Positions 43,244 to 51,837 of a stretch of 64,000 nt of DNA are shown piece after piece (positions within the stretch are counted from its first letter, which is position 1; the number at the start of each line of letters is the position of its first letter). The stretch covers positions 22,947-86,946 of the forward strand of contig NZ_JAPSHJ010000015.1 of assembly GCF_031179985.1 (NCBI RefSeq), in the 5' to 3' direction. Source of the DNA: Arthrobacter sp. (lineage in GTDB: Bacteria; Actinomycetota; Actinomycetes; Actinomycetales; Micrococcaceae). The notes below the pieces were generated by a model. The model was not told where the DNA came from and did no database searches. It saw only the letters and a list, made by a program, of their open reading frames with translations. The position numbers and the translations under genes are program-made.

Positions 43244-43278
43244 AAAATCCGCACCGGTCCGCTGGTGCGGATTTTTTT
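43244..43278 (+). terminator. Terminator after tRNA-Arg
   Basis: AAAATCCGCACC pairs with GGTGCGGATTTT around an 8-nt loop, with a T-tract to 43278. Confidence 0.85.
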
Positions 43279-43660
43279 GTGTGCCGCATCAGGGCCGGTG
43301 CTGCAGAATCGTAGGGCCGCGCTTGGCCTCAACCACGCCCGGACTCCCGCACTAAACGCCTCGTCGCCCTCCAATAAGCAGCCTGGGCCCGCTTGTTCGC
43401 GCGCTTGTTCCCCCAGATGTTCCCCGCATGTTCCGTGCTTGTTCCCGCTTATCAGGGCACCGGGAGCCTCATTCCGGCACGTTTCAGCAACGGGCCGGAC
43501 AATCTGGTGCAGCATCTCAACCACGCCGGCGATCAGAGGTATCGCATTGGCGTCCCGACTGTGAGCCAAAGCTATATGCCGGTCTAGACCACCGGCGTAG
43601 TGCCTCGTCATGATCGCCTGCCGATAGTCTTTCGCTGCCTTCAGACACACCCTCCCCCCG
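43279..43660. other. Gene-free stretch with phased WTGTTC repeats
   Basis: No convincing gene lies between tRNA-Arg and the flavoprotein. A minus-strand frame (43650 leftward) runs through the terminator and the tRNA, so it is unlikely to be real in full, although its first half could be a remnant. Five WTGTTC hexamers start at 43393, 43405, 43417, 43428 and 43439, that is, spaced 12, 12, 11 and 11 bp, about one helical turn each. Confidence 0.4.
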
Positions 43661-43664
43661 GGCG

Positions 43665-43670
43665 TAGTCT
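43665..43670 (+). promoter_or_regulatory. -10 box of a leaderless promoter for the flavoprotein
   Basis: TAGTCT is followed by 6 nt and the ATG at 43677. A CAGACA hexamer (43642-43647) lies 17 nt upstream as a partial -35. Confidence 0.6.
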
Positions 43671-43676
43671 GGAGCC

Positions 43677-45137
43677 ATGATGGCGCAAAACGTACGGGAA
43701 GTCGATGTCATTGTTATCGGGGCAGGGGCAGCCGGGGAAAACGTTGCGGACCGTGCCGTACAAGGAGGACTCACCACCGTGCTGGTCGAAGCCGGGCTCG
43801 TGGGTGGCGAATACTCCTATTGGGCCTGCATGCCTTCCAAGGCCTTGATCCGCTCAGGAACAGCGCTTCATGGCGCCCAGACAGTTCCGGGGGCGGGGGA
43901 GGCAGTCACCAGAACCCTCGACGCCGCTGCAGTCCTCAAGCGCCGGGACTACTTCACCGCCAACTGGCAGGACGACAGCCAGGTCAAATGGGCGGACAAT
44001 TCCGGTATCGAACTGATTCGCGGCCACGGCTGGATCACGGGTCCACGCACCGTTGAGGTAGCAGGACTCGACGGCGTCAGCCACCTGCTCACAGCCCGCG
44101 AGGCAGTTGTTCTCGCCACAGGATCCTCGCCTCGCACTCCTCCGGTCGAAGGCCTGGCCGACCTGGATTACTGGACTACGCGGGAGGCCACCTCCGCCCA
44201 GGCAATTCCGAAGACGCTGGCGGTCCTCGGCGGCGGCGTGGCCGGGACTGAACTCGCGCAGGCCTTCGCCCGGCTGGGATCTTCAGTCACTGTGGTTGCC
44301 CGTGGCACCTTGCTGGGCAGCTTCCCGCCGGAAGCTGCCGAACTGGCCGCTTCCGGCCTGCGGGCTGACGGCGTCGAACTCCACCTCCATACGAAAACCG
44401 TCAGCGTTACCGGCAACGACGACGGTTCGGTGACCCTTCTGCTTGACGACGGCGCCACGGCTACCGTGGAAAAGCTTCTGGTCGCGACCGGACGCCGCCC
44501 TGCCCTTGAGGGACTGGGGCTGGAAAGCATAGGGCTGGAACCGGACGGGCATGGCACCTTGCAGCTCAGCACTGATGCCAGCGGGCTGGTGGAGCTTGCA
44601 ACCAACAGTGAAGGTTCGGGCCCTTGGCTGTATGCCGTTGGTGATGCCGCAGGTGCCGTGATGTTGACGCACCAAGGCAAGTACGAGGCCAGGGCAACCG
44701 GCGACGCCATTGCCGCCCGGGCCAAGGGCGAGCTGGAAGGAACTCCGGCGCCCTGGAGCCGTTTTGCCCAGACCGCCAACGAGCACGCGGTCCCGAATGT
44801 GGTGTTTACAGATCCCGAACTGGCATCGGTGGGAAGGTCCGTGGCCCGTGCGGAAAAGGATGGATACCGGGTCTCCTCAGTAGAGCTGCCTATCCAGGTT
44901 GCGGGCTCTGCTCTCCGTTCAGAACGCTATGAGGGATGGGCCCAGCTGGTGATCGATGAGGATCGGCAAGTCATCCTTGGCGCCACGTTCGCGGGACCCG
45001 ACGTTTCGGAACTCCTCCACGCCGCCACCATAGCCATCGTCGGTGAGGTTCCCTTGGACCGGCTCTGGCATGCCGTGCCGTCATATCCCACGGTCAGCGA
45101 GATCTGGCTGCGTCTGCTGGAAAAGTACGGGCTCTGA
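43677..45137 (+). CDS. NAD(P)/FAD-dependent oxidoreductase of the disulfide-reductase superfamily, redox Cys pair incomplete
   Basis: 486 residues. The FAD site is VDVIVIGAGAAGENVA, the NAD(P) site TLAVLGGGVAGTELAQAFARLG, the second FAD motif LYAVGDAAGAVMLTHQGKYEA, and the dimerisation domain NVVFTDPELASVG. At the usual CxxxxC redox site the sequence is GGEYSYWACMPSKAL, so only one cysteine is present. The C-terminal HPxxSE dyad is SYPTVSE. It therefore probably does not reduce disulfides like dihydrolipoamide or mercuric reductase; an NAD(P)H oxidase or quinone reductase role is possible. Start ATG 43677 fits a leaderless promoter; ATG 43680 is also in frame. Confidence 0.85.
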   Translation: MMAQNVREVDVIVIGAGAAGENVADRAVQGGLTTVLVEAGLVGGEYSYWACMPSKALIRSGTALHGAQTVPGAGEAVTRTLDAAAVLKRRDYFTANWQDDSQVKWADNSGIELIRGHGWITGPRTVEVAGLDGVSHLLTAREAVVLATGSSPRTPPVEGLADLDYWTTREATSAQAIPKTLAVLGGGVAGTELAQAFARLGSSVTVVARGTLLGSFPPEAAELAASGLRADGVELHLHTKTVSVTGNDDGSVTLLLDDGATATVEKLLVATGRRPALEGLGLESIGLEPDGHGTLQLSTDASGLVELATNSEGSGPWLYAVGDAAGAVMLTHQGKYEARATGDAIAARAKGELEGTPAPWSRFAQTANEHAVPNVVFTDPELASVGRSVARAEKDGYRVSSVELPIQVAGSALRSERYEGWAQLVIDEDRQVILGATFAGPDVSELLHAATIAIVGEVPLDRLWHAVPSYPTVSEIWLRLLEKYGL

Positions 45138-45234
45138 AGCAGGAGCTCTAACTCTCAAACTCCTGCAAGCGGCGTTCCCCGGTGCTCGTCAGCTGCACGG
45201 CGCGGCTATCCGTCCCAGGCATTCCTTCCAGGTG

Positions 45235-45861
45235 CTATCCGCTGACGGGCCGGAGCGCCGACTCCACTAGGACGAGTTTTGGCCCGTACCTGGCATCCAT
45301 TTCGTTTTGAAGGGCGCCGTCGTCGTAGAAAACATTGAGGATGAGGTATCCGTTCGCGGTCCAGGAACCCAGGATGGACGACTCATGGGAGCTGTAAATT
45401 TCGGCTCGAATCAGTTCGAGCTGCACCTCGCTCCCTGGTCCGGCAGACTCCTCCCATAGTTTGGGTCTGGTAGGACCAGGCGGGTCGTAGAGCGACAATG
45501 GGACCGGATCTTTTGTCTGGGTGAAGTGGACCCCATCCCACGTCCCGGCCACCGCATACGAGCCCCACGTGTAGCCGGAAGCGGTCTCCTCGTCGTCCAC
45601 CTTCGACCAATCCCAATTCGCCAGAGCGGGACCGCTACATTGCGGCGGATACGACTCCGCAATGGAGCCCAGACAGAGCTGCGGCGGTTCGGCCTCCTTC
45701 TGCAGAACCATTCCCTGCCCCTGGAGTTCCCCTGCCACCGGAAGCGGCGCGGTGGTACCCGTTGGATCTCCAACCGACGCCGCCGGAGTGGCACAGCCGC
45801 TCACCAGGAGCGTTCCGAGAGCGATAGAGCCCCCCTTCCGGAACCAAGGTGCGGCAGTCAT
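45235..45861 (-). CDS. Putative lipoprotein
   Basis: 208 residues with a signal sequence and lipobox LLVSGC near residue 23, so probably membrane-anchored. The mature part contains several Cys and the segments PPQLCLGSIAESYPPQCSGPALANWDW and WGSYAVAGTWDGVHFTQ. No family is recognised. Its ATG overlaps the stop of the neighbouring lipoprotein gene (ATGA), so the two form an operon. Confidence 0.75.
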   Translation of the reverse strand: MTAAPWFRKGGSIALGTLLVSGCATPAASVGDPTGTTAPLPVAGELQGQGMVLQKEAEPPQLCLGSIAESYPPQCSGPALANWDWSKVDDEETASGYTWGSYAVAGTWDGVHFTQTKDPVPLSLYDPPGPTRPKLWEESAGPGSEVQLELIRAEIYSSHESSILGSWTANGYLILNVFYDDGALQNEMDARYGPKLVLVESALRPVSG

Positions 45862-46661
45862 GAGTAACTCACGCTCAGCAACAATGCCTTGAGCTGGGAG
45901 TACTGTTCACTGCCCATCCAGGCTTTAGCCGCCTCCCGACTGGGGAAGGCCAGGTGCGGCGGCGGGTTGAAGATGGCCCCGACCATGGCGCCCCCGTTTT
46001 CCATCACGAGCAACCCGCAGCCGGAATTCACTTCTCCCTCATCGAAGTTGCTGGGTCTGCTGAGCGACATGCTGTACCAGTCTTCACCCCCGACGTTTTC
46101 CACCTTGAACCCGAACCAGGGGGTAGTGCCGTCAGCTTGACGCATGCCGGGAGCATCTGCCTTGTCCAGCACCGTGCGGTGGACGGGTCCACCCGCACAT
46201 CCGATCCCGTCTGCGCCGCTTGAGACCCGGACGAGATCATTGCCTGTGCCGTCGGAGACGATCGCCTCAACAGGCTGCCACGGAGGCCCGTCCCGGCCTG
46301 GCCCACGCTCGGTTCTGACGGACCAGCCGGCCGGGTAGGAGAATGAGATGTGCCCATCGGGGAAGGTGAAGGACTGCAACGAGGGCGCCACCGGCTCCAC
46401 TGGCACCACCGGCTCCACGGGAGCAGGCGCTTGGGGCGCTGGAACTGCTGAAGGTGCAGGCGACAACAGGGGCTCCGGGCCAGCGGGAGCAACAGTAGCT
46501 GACATCGTAGGTTCGCCGGTTGCAGTGGAGGTCACCCCGGGAGCCGCACTTCCGGCATCTGCGATCTCAACTCCCGTCTGCGGACCGCAGGCGGAAAGGG
46601 TAAGGCTGATGGCGAGACCGGCCATAGTTACTGCTCCAAGAAAGCCGAGTTTAGATGTCAT
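45858..46661 (-). CDS. Putative lipoprotein with proline-rich linker
   Basis: 267 residues: signal peptide with lipobox LTLSAC (Cys about 25), a Pro/Ala/Val-rich linker (about 50-92, repeated PVEPV units), then a folded domain starting FTFPDGHISFSYPAGWSVRTE, which resembles the PsbP/Mog1-like domain of actinobacterial lipoproteins, and ending FPSREAAKAWMGSEQYSQLKALLLSVSYS. GGGGGAT upstream sets the start. It is divergent from the TetR-controlled operon. Confidence 0.75.
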   Translation of the reverse strand: MTSKLGFLGAVTMAGLAISLTLSACGPQTGVEIADAGSAAPGVTSTATGEPTMSATVAPAGPEPLLSPAPSAVPAPQAPAPVEPVVPVEPVAPSLQSFTFPDGHISFSYPAGWSVRTERGPGRDGPPWQPVEAIVSDGTGNDLVRVSSGADGIGCAGGPVHRTVLDKADAPGMRQADGTTPWFGFKVENVGGEDWYSMSLSRPSNFDEGEVNSGCGLLVMENGGAMVGAIFNPPPHLAFPSREAAKAWMGSEQYSQLKALLLSVSYS

Positions 46662-46824
46662 TTTTTATGATCCCCCGAAGGTGTGCGTTGACCGCGGAGC
46701 TCCCTGCCCCGCTTGACCTGTTAGTTTCCGGGTAGGGCCGGTTGGTTACAGGGGGTGCGCAATCACGGTTCACCCACCTGCCCAAAGGCAGACGGTAGGT
46801 GCGCACCTCAATAAAACCTCCTAT

Positions 46825-46853
46825 TTGAACTGACTGGTCAGTTTAGTTAGACT
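46825..46853 (+). promoter_or_regulatory. TetR-type operator inside the promoter of the YhgE operon
   Basis: A -35 hexamer TTGAAC (46825-46830) and a -10 TAGACT (46848-46853) are separated by exactly 17 nt. The inverted repeat AACTGACTGGTCAGTT (46828-46843; 7-bp arms) fills the spacer. This is the layout expected for repression by the TetR protein encoded as the third gene of the operon. Confidence 0.75.
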
Positions 46854-46883
46854 CGCAGGAGTTTCCGTCCGTGAAAGGTCCTC

Positions 46884-47528
46884 ATGCTCTCCGTAGAAAA
46901 CCTCCGTATCCAAGGCCGGAGGGAGGACCTTCTGGCTGCCACCTCACTGCAGAGCCGTCGGGGCGAACTCCTGCTGGTCACTGGTGAACGCCAGGACCAG
47001 CGGACAGCTTTGGCCCTTTGCCTGAGCGCTCGAATGAAGGCAACGGCAGGATCCGTCAGCTGGGACGGCGTCAGCAAGACGAAGAAACTCAGGGTCGCGA
47101 GCGCCCTGGTGGACTCCCCCGGAGTCAATGAACCTGAGCAGCACCTGACCGTCCGTGATCTCGTCACCGAGGACCTGGCCCTGATTCCACGCCGGTACCG
47201 CGGGGCTTTGCTCAGCCGGCCCTGGTTGAAGATCAACCGATTCGAGGACATTGCGGAATTGTGGACCGAGCAGCTTCCACCGCTGCGGCGTGTTGAACTG
47301 CTTACCGCCCTGGCCCTCGCCAACCCGGAAACGGACCTTTTGGTGGTGGACTCCCCGGATCGCCACAGTGCAGACCCGGGAGGCTGGCTTTCGAGGCTGG
47401 AGGAACTGGCGCACGACGGCGGGCGGCCGCTCGCCGTCGTCGCCACCGTCAGCACCCTCCCGGACGGCTGGACGGGACCTTCAGCGGTCATCGGTAACGA
47501 CATCCCCGAGAAGGAGAACTCCAAGTGA
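46884..47528 (+). CDS. Degenerate ABC-type ATPase-like protein
   Basis: 214 residues with the overall order of an ABC ATPase (LSVENLRIQGRREDLLAATSLQSRRGELLLVTGE, LSARMKATAGSVSWDG, LTVRDLVTEDL, LALANPETDLLVVDSPD). The Walker A site reads GERQDQRTA, without the lysine or the glycine pattern, and no LSGGQ signature is visible. Walker B (DLLVVDSPD) has no following Glu. It is probably not a normal ATPase. AAAGG lies 6 nt before the ATG. It is followed by yhgE with overlapping stop and GTG start. Confidence 0.8.
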   Translation: MLSVENLRIQGRREDLLAATSLQSRRGELLLVTGERQDQRTALALCLSARMKATAGSVSWDGVSKTKKLRVASALVDSPGVNEPEQHLTVRDLVTEDLALIPRRYRGALLSRPWLKINRFEDIAELWTEQLPPLRRVELLTALALANPETDLLVVDSPDRHSADPGGWLSRLEELAHDGGRPLAVVATVSTLPDGWTGPSAVIGNDIPEKENSK

Positions 47529-49561
47529 CTGTGCTGCGGCTGGCCCGTTCCGAACTTAAACGCATGACCGGCGGGCTGCTGCCGAAACTAACCCTTCTCG
47601 CCCTGATCATGGTGCCACTGCTCTACGGCGCGGTATACCTCTACGCGAACTGGGATCCCTATAGCAATCTGGACCAGATCGATGCTGCCCTGGTGGTGGA
47701 GGACACGGGAGCAATGTCTGGCAACGGCACAGAGCTGCAGGCGGGGAAGGAAGTGGCCGATAGCCTGGTCAAGGGCCATGTCTTTAACTGGGAGAACGTC
47801 AGCAGCAGCGATCAAGCCGATCAGGGCGTCGCAAGCGGCAAGTACGCCTTCGCCCTGAAGATCCCGAAGGACTTCTCGGCCAACCTCACGTCCCCCGGCA
47901 GCTTTGATGCCGCCAGCCAGGCCATGCTGAACGTGACCACCAACGATGCCAATAACTACCTCCTCAGCACCATCGTGGACAAGCTGACCACCGCCGTTCA
48001 CGCCTCCGTTGCCCAGGAAGTGGGCGAGGAAACAGCAAATCAACTGCTCACCGGCTTCGGGACCATTCACACCCAGGTCACCAAGGCGGCAACGGGAGCC
48101 GGACAACTTTCCGGCGGCGTGAGCCAGCTCCGTGACGGGACGGTGACGCTCCACACAGGGACGAGGCAGCTCAGCCAGGGTGCAGCTGAGCTCTACAACG
48201 GCCAGCTAAAACTTAGCGACGGCGCCAATCAGCTCGCGGCCGGAGCGGGACAGCTCGACGGCGGGCTGCAGCAGCTGAAGGACAAGACGGCCACCTTGCC
48301 CACGGATTCTCAACGGCTGGCCGATGGCGCTGCGCAGGTGGCCGCGGGAAATGCTGCCCTGAACACCAAAGTCCAGGACGTCGTCGGCCAGCTGACTGCA
48401 GCGGACCAGGGTTTGCGGGAACGCGTAGTGGCTTCCAACACCAAGCTGGTGGAGACAGGCGTGCTCAGCCAGGAACAGGCCAACAAGGTCCTGGCCGACT
48501 TCGATACTGCCGCTGCTTCCGGCCCCGCGGCCGATGCCAAATCAAAAATTCAGGCGGACGCTGCACAAATCCAGCAGCTGGCGGACGGATCTGCCGCCGT
48601 CAGCGACGGGGCTGCCGAGCTTGCCGCCGCTGCCCCCGCCCTGACCGGCGGAATCGCCCAGGCATCAACGGGAGCCGATCAGCTGGCATCCGGTTCGACT
48701 TCCCTGGCGGCCGGAGAGCAGGCCGCTCTGGACGGCGCGGCCCGTTTGTCCACGGGAGCACAGGAGCTCGATTCCGGCGCCGGCAAGCTTGAAAGCGGCG
48801 CGGGAACAGCGGCCGACGGCGCCAGTACCTTGGCTGATGAACTTGCCAAAGGCGCCGGCCAGGTCCCCAATCCAGATGAGTCCCAGAAGAGCAGCCTGTC
48901 CAAGGTCATTGCGGATCCTGTTGCAGTAAGCAACGTCTCCCAGGCCAAGGCCGGCTCCTATGGTGCGGGGCTGGCTCCGTTCTTTCTCACGCTTGCTTTG
49001 TGGATCGGCATTTTTATGCTGGTCCAGGCGATGCGTCCCATCACCCAGCGTGCACTGGCTTCCAATGCCCCTGCCTGGAAAATCGCCGTCGGCGGCTGGT
49101 TGCCGTTCCTCGCGGTTTCCGTTTTGCAGGCGAGTTTGCTCACTCTGGTGGTGGACGTCGGGCTGGGACTGAACCCTGCCCATCCGGTTCTGATGTGGCT
49201 CTTTATGCTGGCGGCCGCCATGGCGTTCAGCTCCCTCATCCAAGGCATCGTGGCGCTGCTCGGCTCTCCGGGAAAGCTGGTGGTCCTCGTCCTGCTGGTT
49301 CTTCAGCTGGTCTCGTCCGGCGGCACCTTCCCCTGGCAGACCACGCCGCAGCCCCTCCATGTTGTGCATGACGTCCTGCCCATGGGCTACGTGGTGACCG
49401 GGATGCGCCACCTGATCTACGGGGCCGACCTCTCTCTGATCCTGCCCACTGTGATGGGTCTCCTTGGCTACACTGTGCTGGGTGCCGTGCTGTCCGCGCT
49501 GGCAGTCCGCAAGCACAAGTTCTGGACCCTTAAATCGCTGAAGCCGGAGATTGCAATATGA
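47525..49561 (+). CDS. YhgE/Pip-family membrane protein
   Basis: 678 residues. One transmembrane helix (about 20-40, LTLLALIMVPLLYGAVYLYANWDPY) is followed by an extracytoplasmic region of about 430 residues full of SxGAxxLxxG repeats (about 200-455), predicted helical. Five membrane helices fill the C-terminus (about 480-670, ABC-2-like). The domain pattern is that of YhgE/Pip (phage infection protein) and ESX-related exporters. It shares GTGA with the preceding gene and ATGA with tetR. A small-molecule or lipid export role is inferred. Confidence 0.88.
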   Translation: MTVLRLARSELKRMTGGLLPKLTLLALIMVPLLYGAVYLYANWDPYSNLDQIDAALVVEDTGAMSGNGTELQAGKEVADSLVKGHVFNWENVSSSDQADQGVASGKYAFALKIPKDFSANLTSPGSFDAASQAMLNVTTNDANNYLLSTIVDKLTTAVHASVAQEVGEETANQLLTGFGTIHTQVTKAATGAGQLSGGVSQLRDGTVTLHTGTRQLSQGAAELYNGQLKLSDGANQLAAGAGQLDGGLQQLKDKTATLPTDSQRLADGAAQVAAGNAALNTKVQDVVGQLTAADQGLRERVVASNTKLVETGVLSQEQANKVLADFDTAAASGPAADAKSKIQADAAQIQQLADGSAAVSDGAAELAAAAPALTGGIAQASTGADQLASGSTSLAAGEQAALDGAARLSTGAQELDSGAGKLESGAGTAADGASTLADELAKGAGQVPNPDESQKSSLSKVIADPVAVSNVSQAKAGSYGAGLAPFFLTLALWIGIFMLVQAMRPITQRALASNAPAWKIAVGGWLPFLAVSVLQASLLTLVVDVGLGLNPAHPVLMWLFMLAAAMAFSSLIQGIVALLGSPGKLVVLVLLVLQLVSSGGTFPWQTTPQPLHVVHDVLPMGYVVTGMRHLIYGADLSLILPTVMGLLGYTVLGAVLSALAVRKHKFWTLKSLKPEIAI

Positions 49562-50175
49562 GCACGCAGGAAGCCGGAGAGCGGAAGCTGCGTCCCGGCA
49601 GGACCACCGCCACGAAACAAAAGCTGTTCGAGGCCTCCATGGAACTGATCGGCGAGCGCGGAGCGGCCGGCGTCACGGTGGATGAGATAGCGGCCGCAGC
49701 AGGCGTCTCCAAGGGAACGGTGTACTACAACTTTGGCAGCAAGTCCGATCTCATTGCCCAGCTGCTGCGGCATGGCGTGGACATCCTGCTGACACGCCTG
49801 GTGAGTGCGCAGGACAATTCAGCGGACCCGCTCGAAGCGATGGACCAGATGATCGGCCAGGCCATGGACTTTATGGCCGAGTATCCTTCGTTTGCCAGGC
49901 TCTGGGTCAGTGAAAACTGGCGGACACCCAGTGTCTGGCAGGACACCTTCGCTGAACTCCGCGCCGTCTTGCTGGAGGTCATCGGCGCGGCGATAGAGCG
50001 GGTGGCTGCTGCATACCCTGTGGACACGTCAATTTCCCGCGGAAGCCTCGAAACTGCGATTTTTGGCGCCTGCTTTGTGGTGGGCCTGGATCGGCAGACG
50101 TACCACCCCGAGCGGACCAGGGAACAAAGCATTGCGGCGATCATGGCAATTATGCGTGGCTACGTCCTGAAATAG
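49558..50175 (+). CDS. TetR-family regulator of the YhgE operon
   Basis: 205 residues. The helix-turn-helix is ATKQKLFEASMELIGERGAAGVTVDEIAAAAGVSKGTVYYNFGSKSDLIAQLL, followed by an all-helical ligand-binding domain. Its ATG overlaps the YhgE stop (ATGA), making it the third gene of the operon. The operator inside the operon promoter suggests autorepression relieved by an unknown ligand. Confidence 0.92.
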   Translation: MSTQEAGERKLRPGRTTATKQKLFEASMELIGERGAAGVTVDEIAAAAGVSKGTVYYNFGSKSDLIAQLLRHGVDILLTRLVSAQDNSADPLEAMDQMIGQAMDFMAEYPSFARLWVSENWRTPSVWQDTFAELRAVLLEVIGAAIERVAAAYPVDTSISRGSLETAIFGACFVVGLDRQTYHPERTREQSIAAIMAIMRGYVLK

Positions 50176-50201
50176 CCCACCCTTCGGGGAAGATGGGCAC
50201 C

Positions 50202-50822
50202 ATGGGGAGCAGCGGGAGGACAGCGGTTGGCGCGGTCTTCGCCGCCGTCGGCCTGCTGGTCCTGACTGCCATCACCCTTGAAGAGACGGTCCTCTTCGCC
50301 TTCCTCGGAGCAGTGGCGCTGGGTTACCTGGCGTCCGTGGTCCAGGTGGTCACCCGCGGGCGGAACCTGGCCCTGTTGGCAGGAGGCATCGGGACGAGCC
50401 TTTTCATCGGCTTCGCGATCGCCTTCCTGCGGATGTGGGGACTGGCTTTTAACCAGGATCCGGCGGCGCTTGGTACCGCCGTCACCACCAAGGATTCGGA
50501 CATCTATTTCTATTTGGCCCTTGTATCCGGCTCAGGAACATTGCTGGTGCTCTTTGCCGGAGCAGTGTGGCCTTCAGGCAAAAGGCTTCCGTCCGCCCGC
50601 AAGTCATCTCCGGCCTCGCGCCGGAAGCCTGTTCCGGCCTCCCGGCGTCCCGGCTCGACGTCGTCCGCCTCGAAACGACCAGTCTCGCCGTCAGCCGCCC
50701 GGTCGCGGAGCTCCTCAGCTGCGTCCAAAGCGTCGGCGGCGTCCAAACGCGCACCCTCAGCGCTGAAACCCAAGCCTCCCGCCAAAGGCGCCGGGCCAGC
50801 GAAGGCAACGTCCCGCCGCTGA
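50202..50822 (+). CDS. Membrane protein with basic low-complexity tail
   Basis: 206 residues. Four hydrophobic helices (about 5-105) include GAVALGYLASVVQVV and GTSLFIGFAIAFLRMWGLAF, followed by a tail of about 75 residues rich in Ser, Ala, Lys, Arg and Pro, probably cytoplasmic. The start is ATG 50202, with GGGGAAG 9 nt upstream (ATG 50193 is an alternative). Its last 313 nt overlap, on the opposite strand, the 3' end of the EamA transporter gene. Function is unknown. Confidence 0.7.
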   Translation: MGSSGRTAVGAVFAAVGLLVLTAITLEETVLFAFLGAVALGYLASVVQVVTRGRNLALLAGGIGTSLFIGFAIAFLRMWGLAFNQDPAALGTAVTTKDSDIYFYLALVSGSGTLLVLFAGAVWPSGKRLPSARKSSPASRRKPVPASRRPGSTSSASKRPVSPSAARSRSSSAASKASAASKRAPSALKPKPPAKGAGPAKATSRR

Positions 50823-51727
50823 GCGTGCCAGCGGCGCTGCCCTGGTGTAATCAAGGGCCCTACTGGTCCCAGAACAGCGGTGGCCACCCCGCTCAGCAGG
50901 AGCACACCCCCCGCCACTTCAGCCGGAGACGGCACCTCATTCAGGACCAGCCCCGCAGTGCTTATGCCCACCACCGGGACCAGGAGCGTGAAGGGAACCA
51001 CGGCCGACGACGGGTACAGGCTCAGCAGCCGGTTCCAGATTCCGGAGCCCACCAGGGAGGCAAACACCGCGGTATAGATGGCGCTCAGCACCGTAGCAGG
51101 CTGGAGATTGGCGAGGGTCCCAATTACCGCGTCGGATCCGTCCACCAGGAAGGACAGCCCGGCAAGTGGCAGCGGCACCAAGGCTCCCGACCACACCACC
51201 AGACCCAGCCCGGAGGTATCTTCCGCCTTCCGCACGATCACGTTGCCGACAGCCCAGGACAGGGCAGCGGCCAGCACGACGATAAATGGCAGGACTGGCG
51301 CCACCATGCTGCGGCCCGCTGCCACGACGGCCAGCCCTGCAATGCCCAGGACGACGCCGGTAAGTTGGCGGCCGCTGGGCCGCTCCCCCAGGACCCCGGC
51401 CGCGATCAGCACCGTGAGCAGGACTTGGGCCTGCAGTACCAGCGATGCCAACCCTGCCGGCATTCCCATGGCCATGCCCACATACAAGAGGGCGAATTGC
51501 CCCATACCCATAAACAGCCCGACGCCGAGGATTATGGTCCAGCTGACGTCGGGTTTGCGGATGAAGAAGATGCACGGGAGGACAACGAGAACGAAACGCA
51601 TCGCCGCGAACAGCAGCGGGGGCACGTCGCCGGCGCCCTCGGGGTGCAGGCCAAAGTCGATCGCAACGAAATTCACGCCCCACAGCACGGCAACGAGGAC
51701 GGCCAGCGCACTATGACGTATGTTCAC
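50510..51727 (-). CDS. EamA/DMT-family transporter with C-terminal extension
   Basis: 405 residues. Residues 1-300 are a normal ten-helix EamA exporter (two EamA repeats; LAVLVAVLWGVNFVAIDFGL at the start; the O-acetylserine/metabolite exporter type). The usual family length ends near VLGPVGPLITPG, but no stop codon follows and the frame stays open for about 105 residues of charged low complexity. That extension is antisense to the membrane-protein gene at 50202-50822. Either the stop has been lost or the extension is tolerated. Confidence 0.8.
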   Translation of the reverse strand: MNIRHSALAVLVAVLWGVNFVAIDFGLHPEGAGDVPPLLFAAMRFVLVVLPCIFFIRKPDVSWTIILGVGLFMGMGQFALLYVGMAMGMPAGLASLVLQAQVLLTVLIAAGVLGERPSGRQLTGVVLGIAGLAVVAAGRSMVAPVLPFIVVLAAALSWAVGNVIVRKAEDTSGLGLVVWSGALVPLPLAGLSFLVDGSDAVIGTLANLQPATVLSAIYTAVFASLVGSGIWNRLLSLYPSSAVVPFTLLVPVVGISTAGLVLNEVPSPAEVAGGVLLLSGVATAVLGPVGPLITPGQRRWHAQRRDVAFAGPAPLAGGLGFSAEGARLDAADALDAAEELRDRAADGETGRFEADDVEPGRREAGTGFRREAGDDLRADGSLLPEGHTAPAKSTSNVPEPDTRAK

Positions 51728-51837
51728 GCTCCCACTGTGCCAGTTGGAAGCCGAATATCACGCGAGGTGCTGCTGTTCCTCGCGCGAGCCCTCACCGCCG
51801 TCGAAATCCAGGGCACATCCGGCCCCTCCCACGTGCT

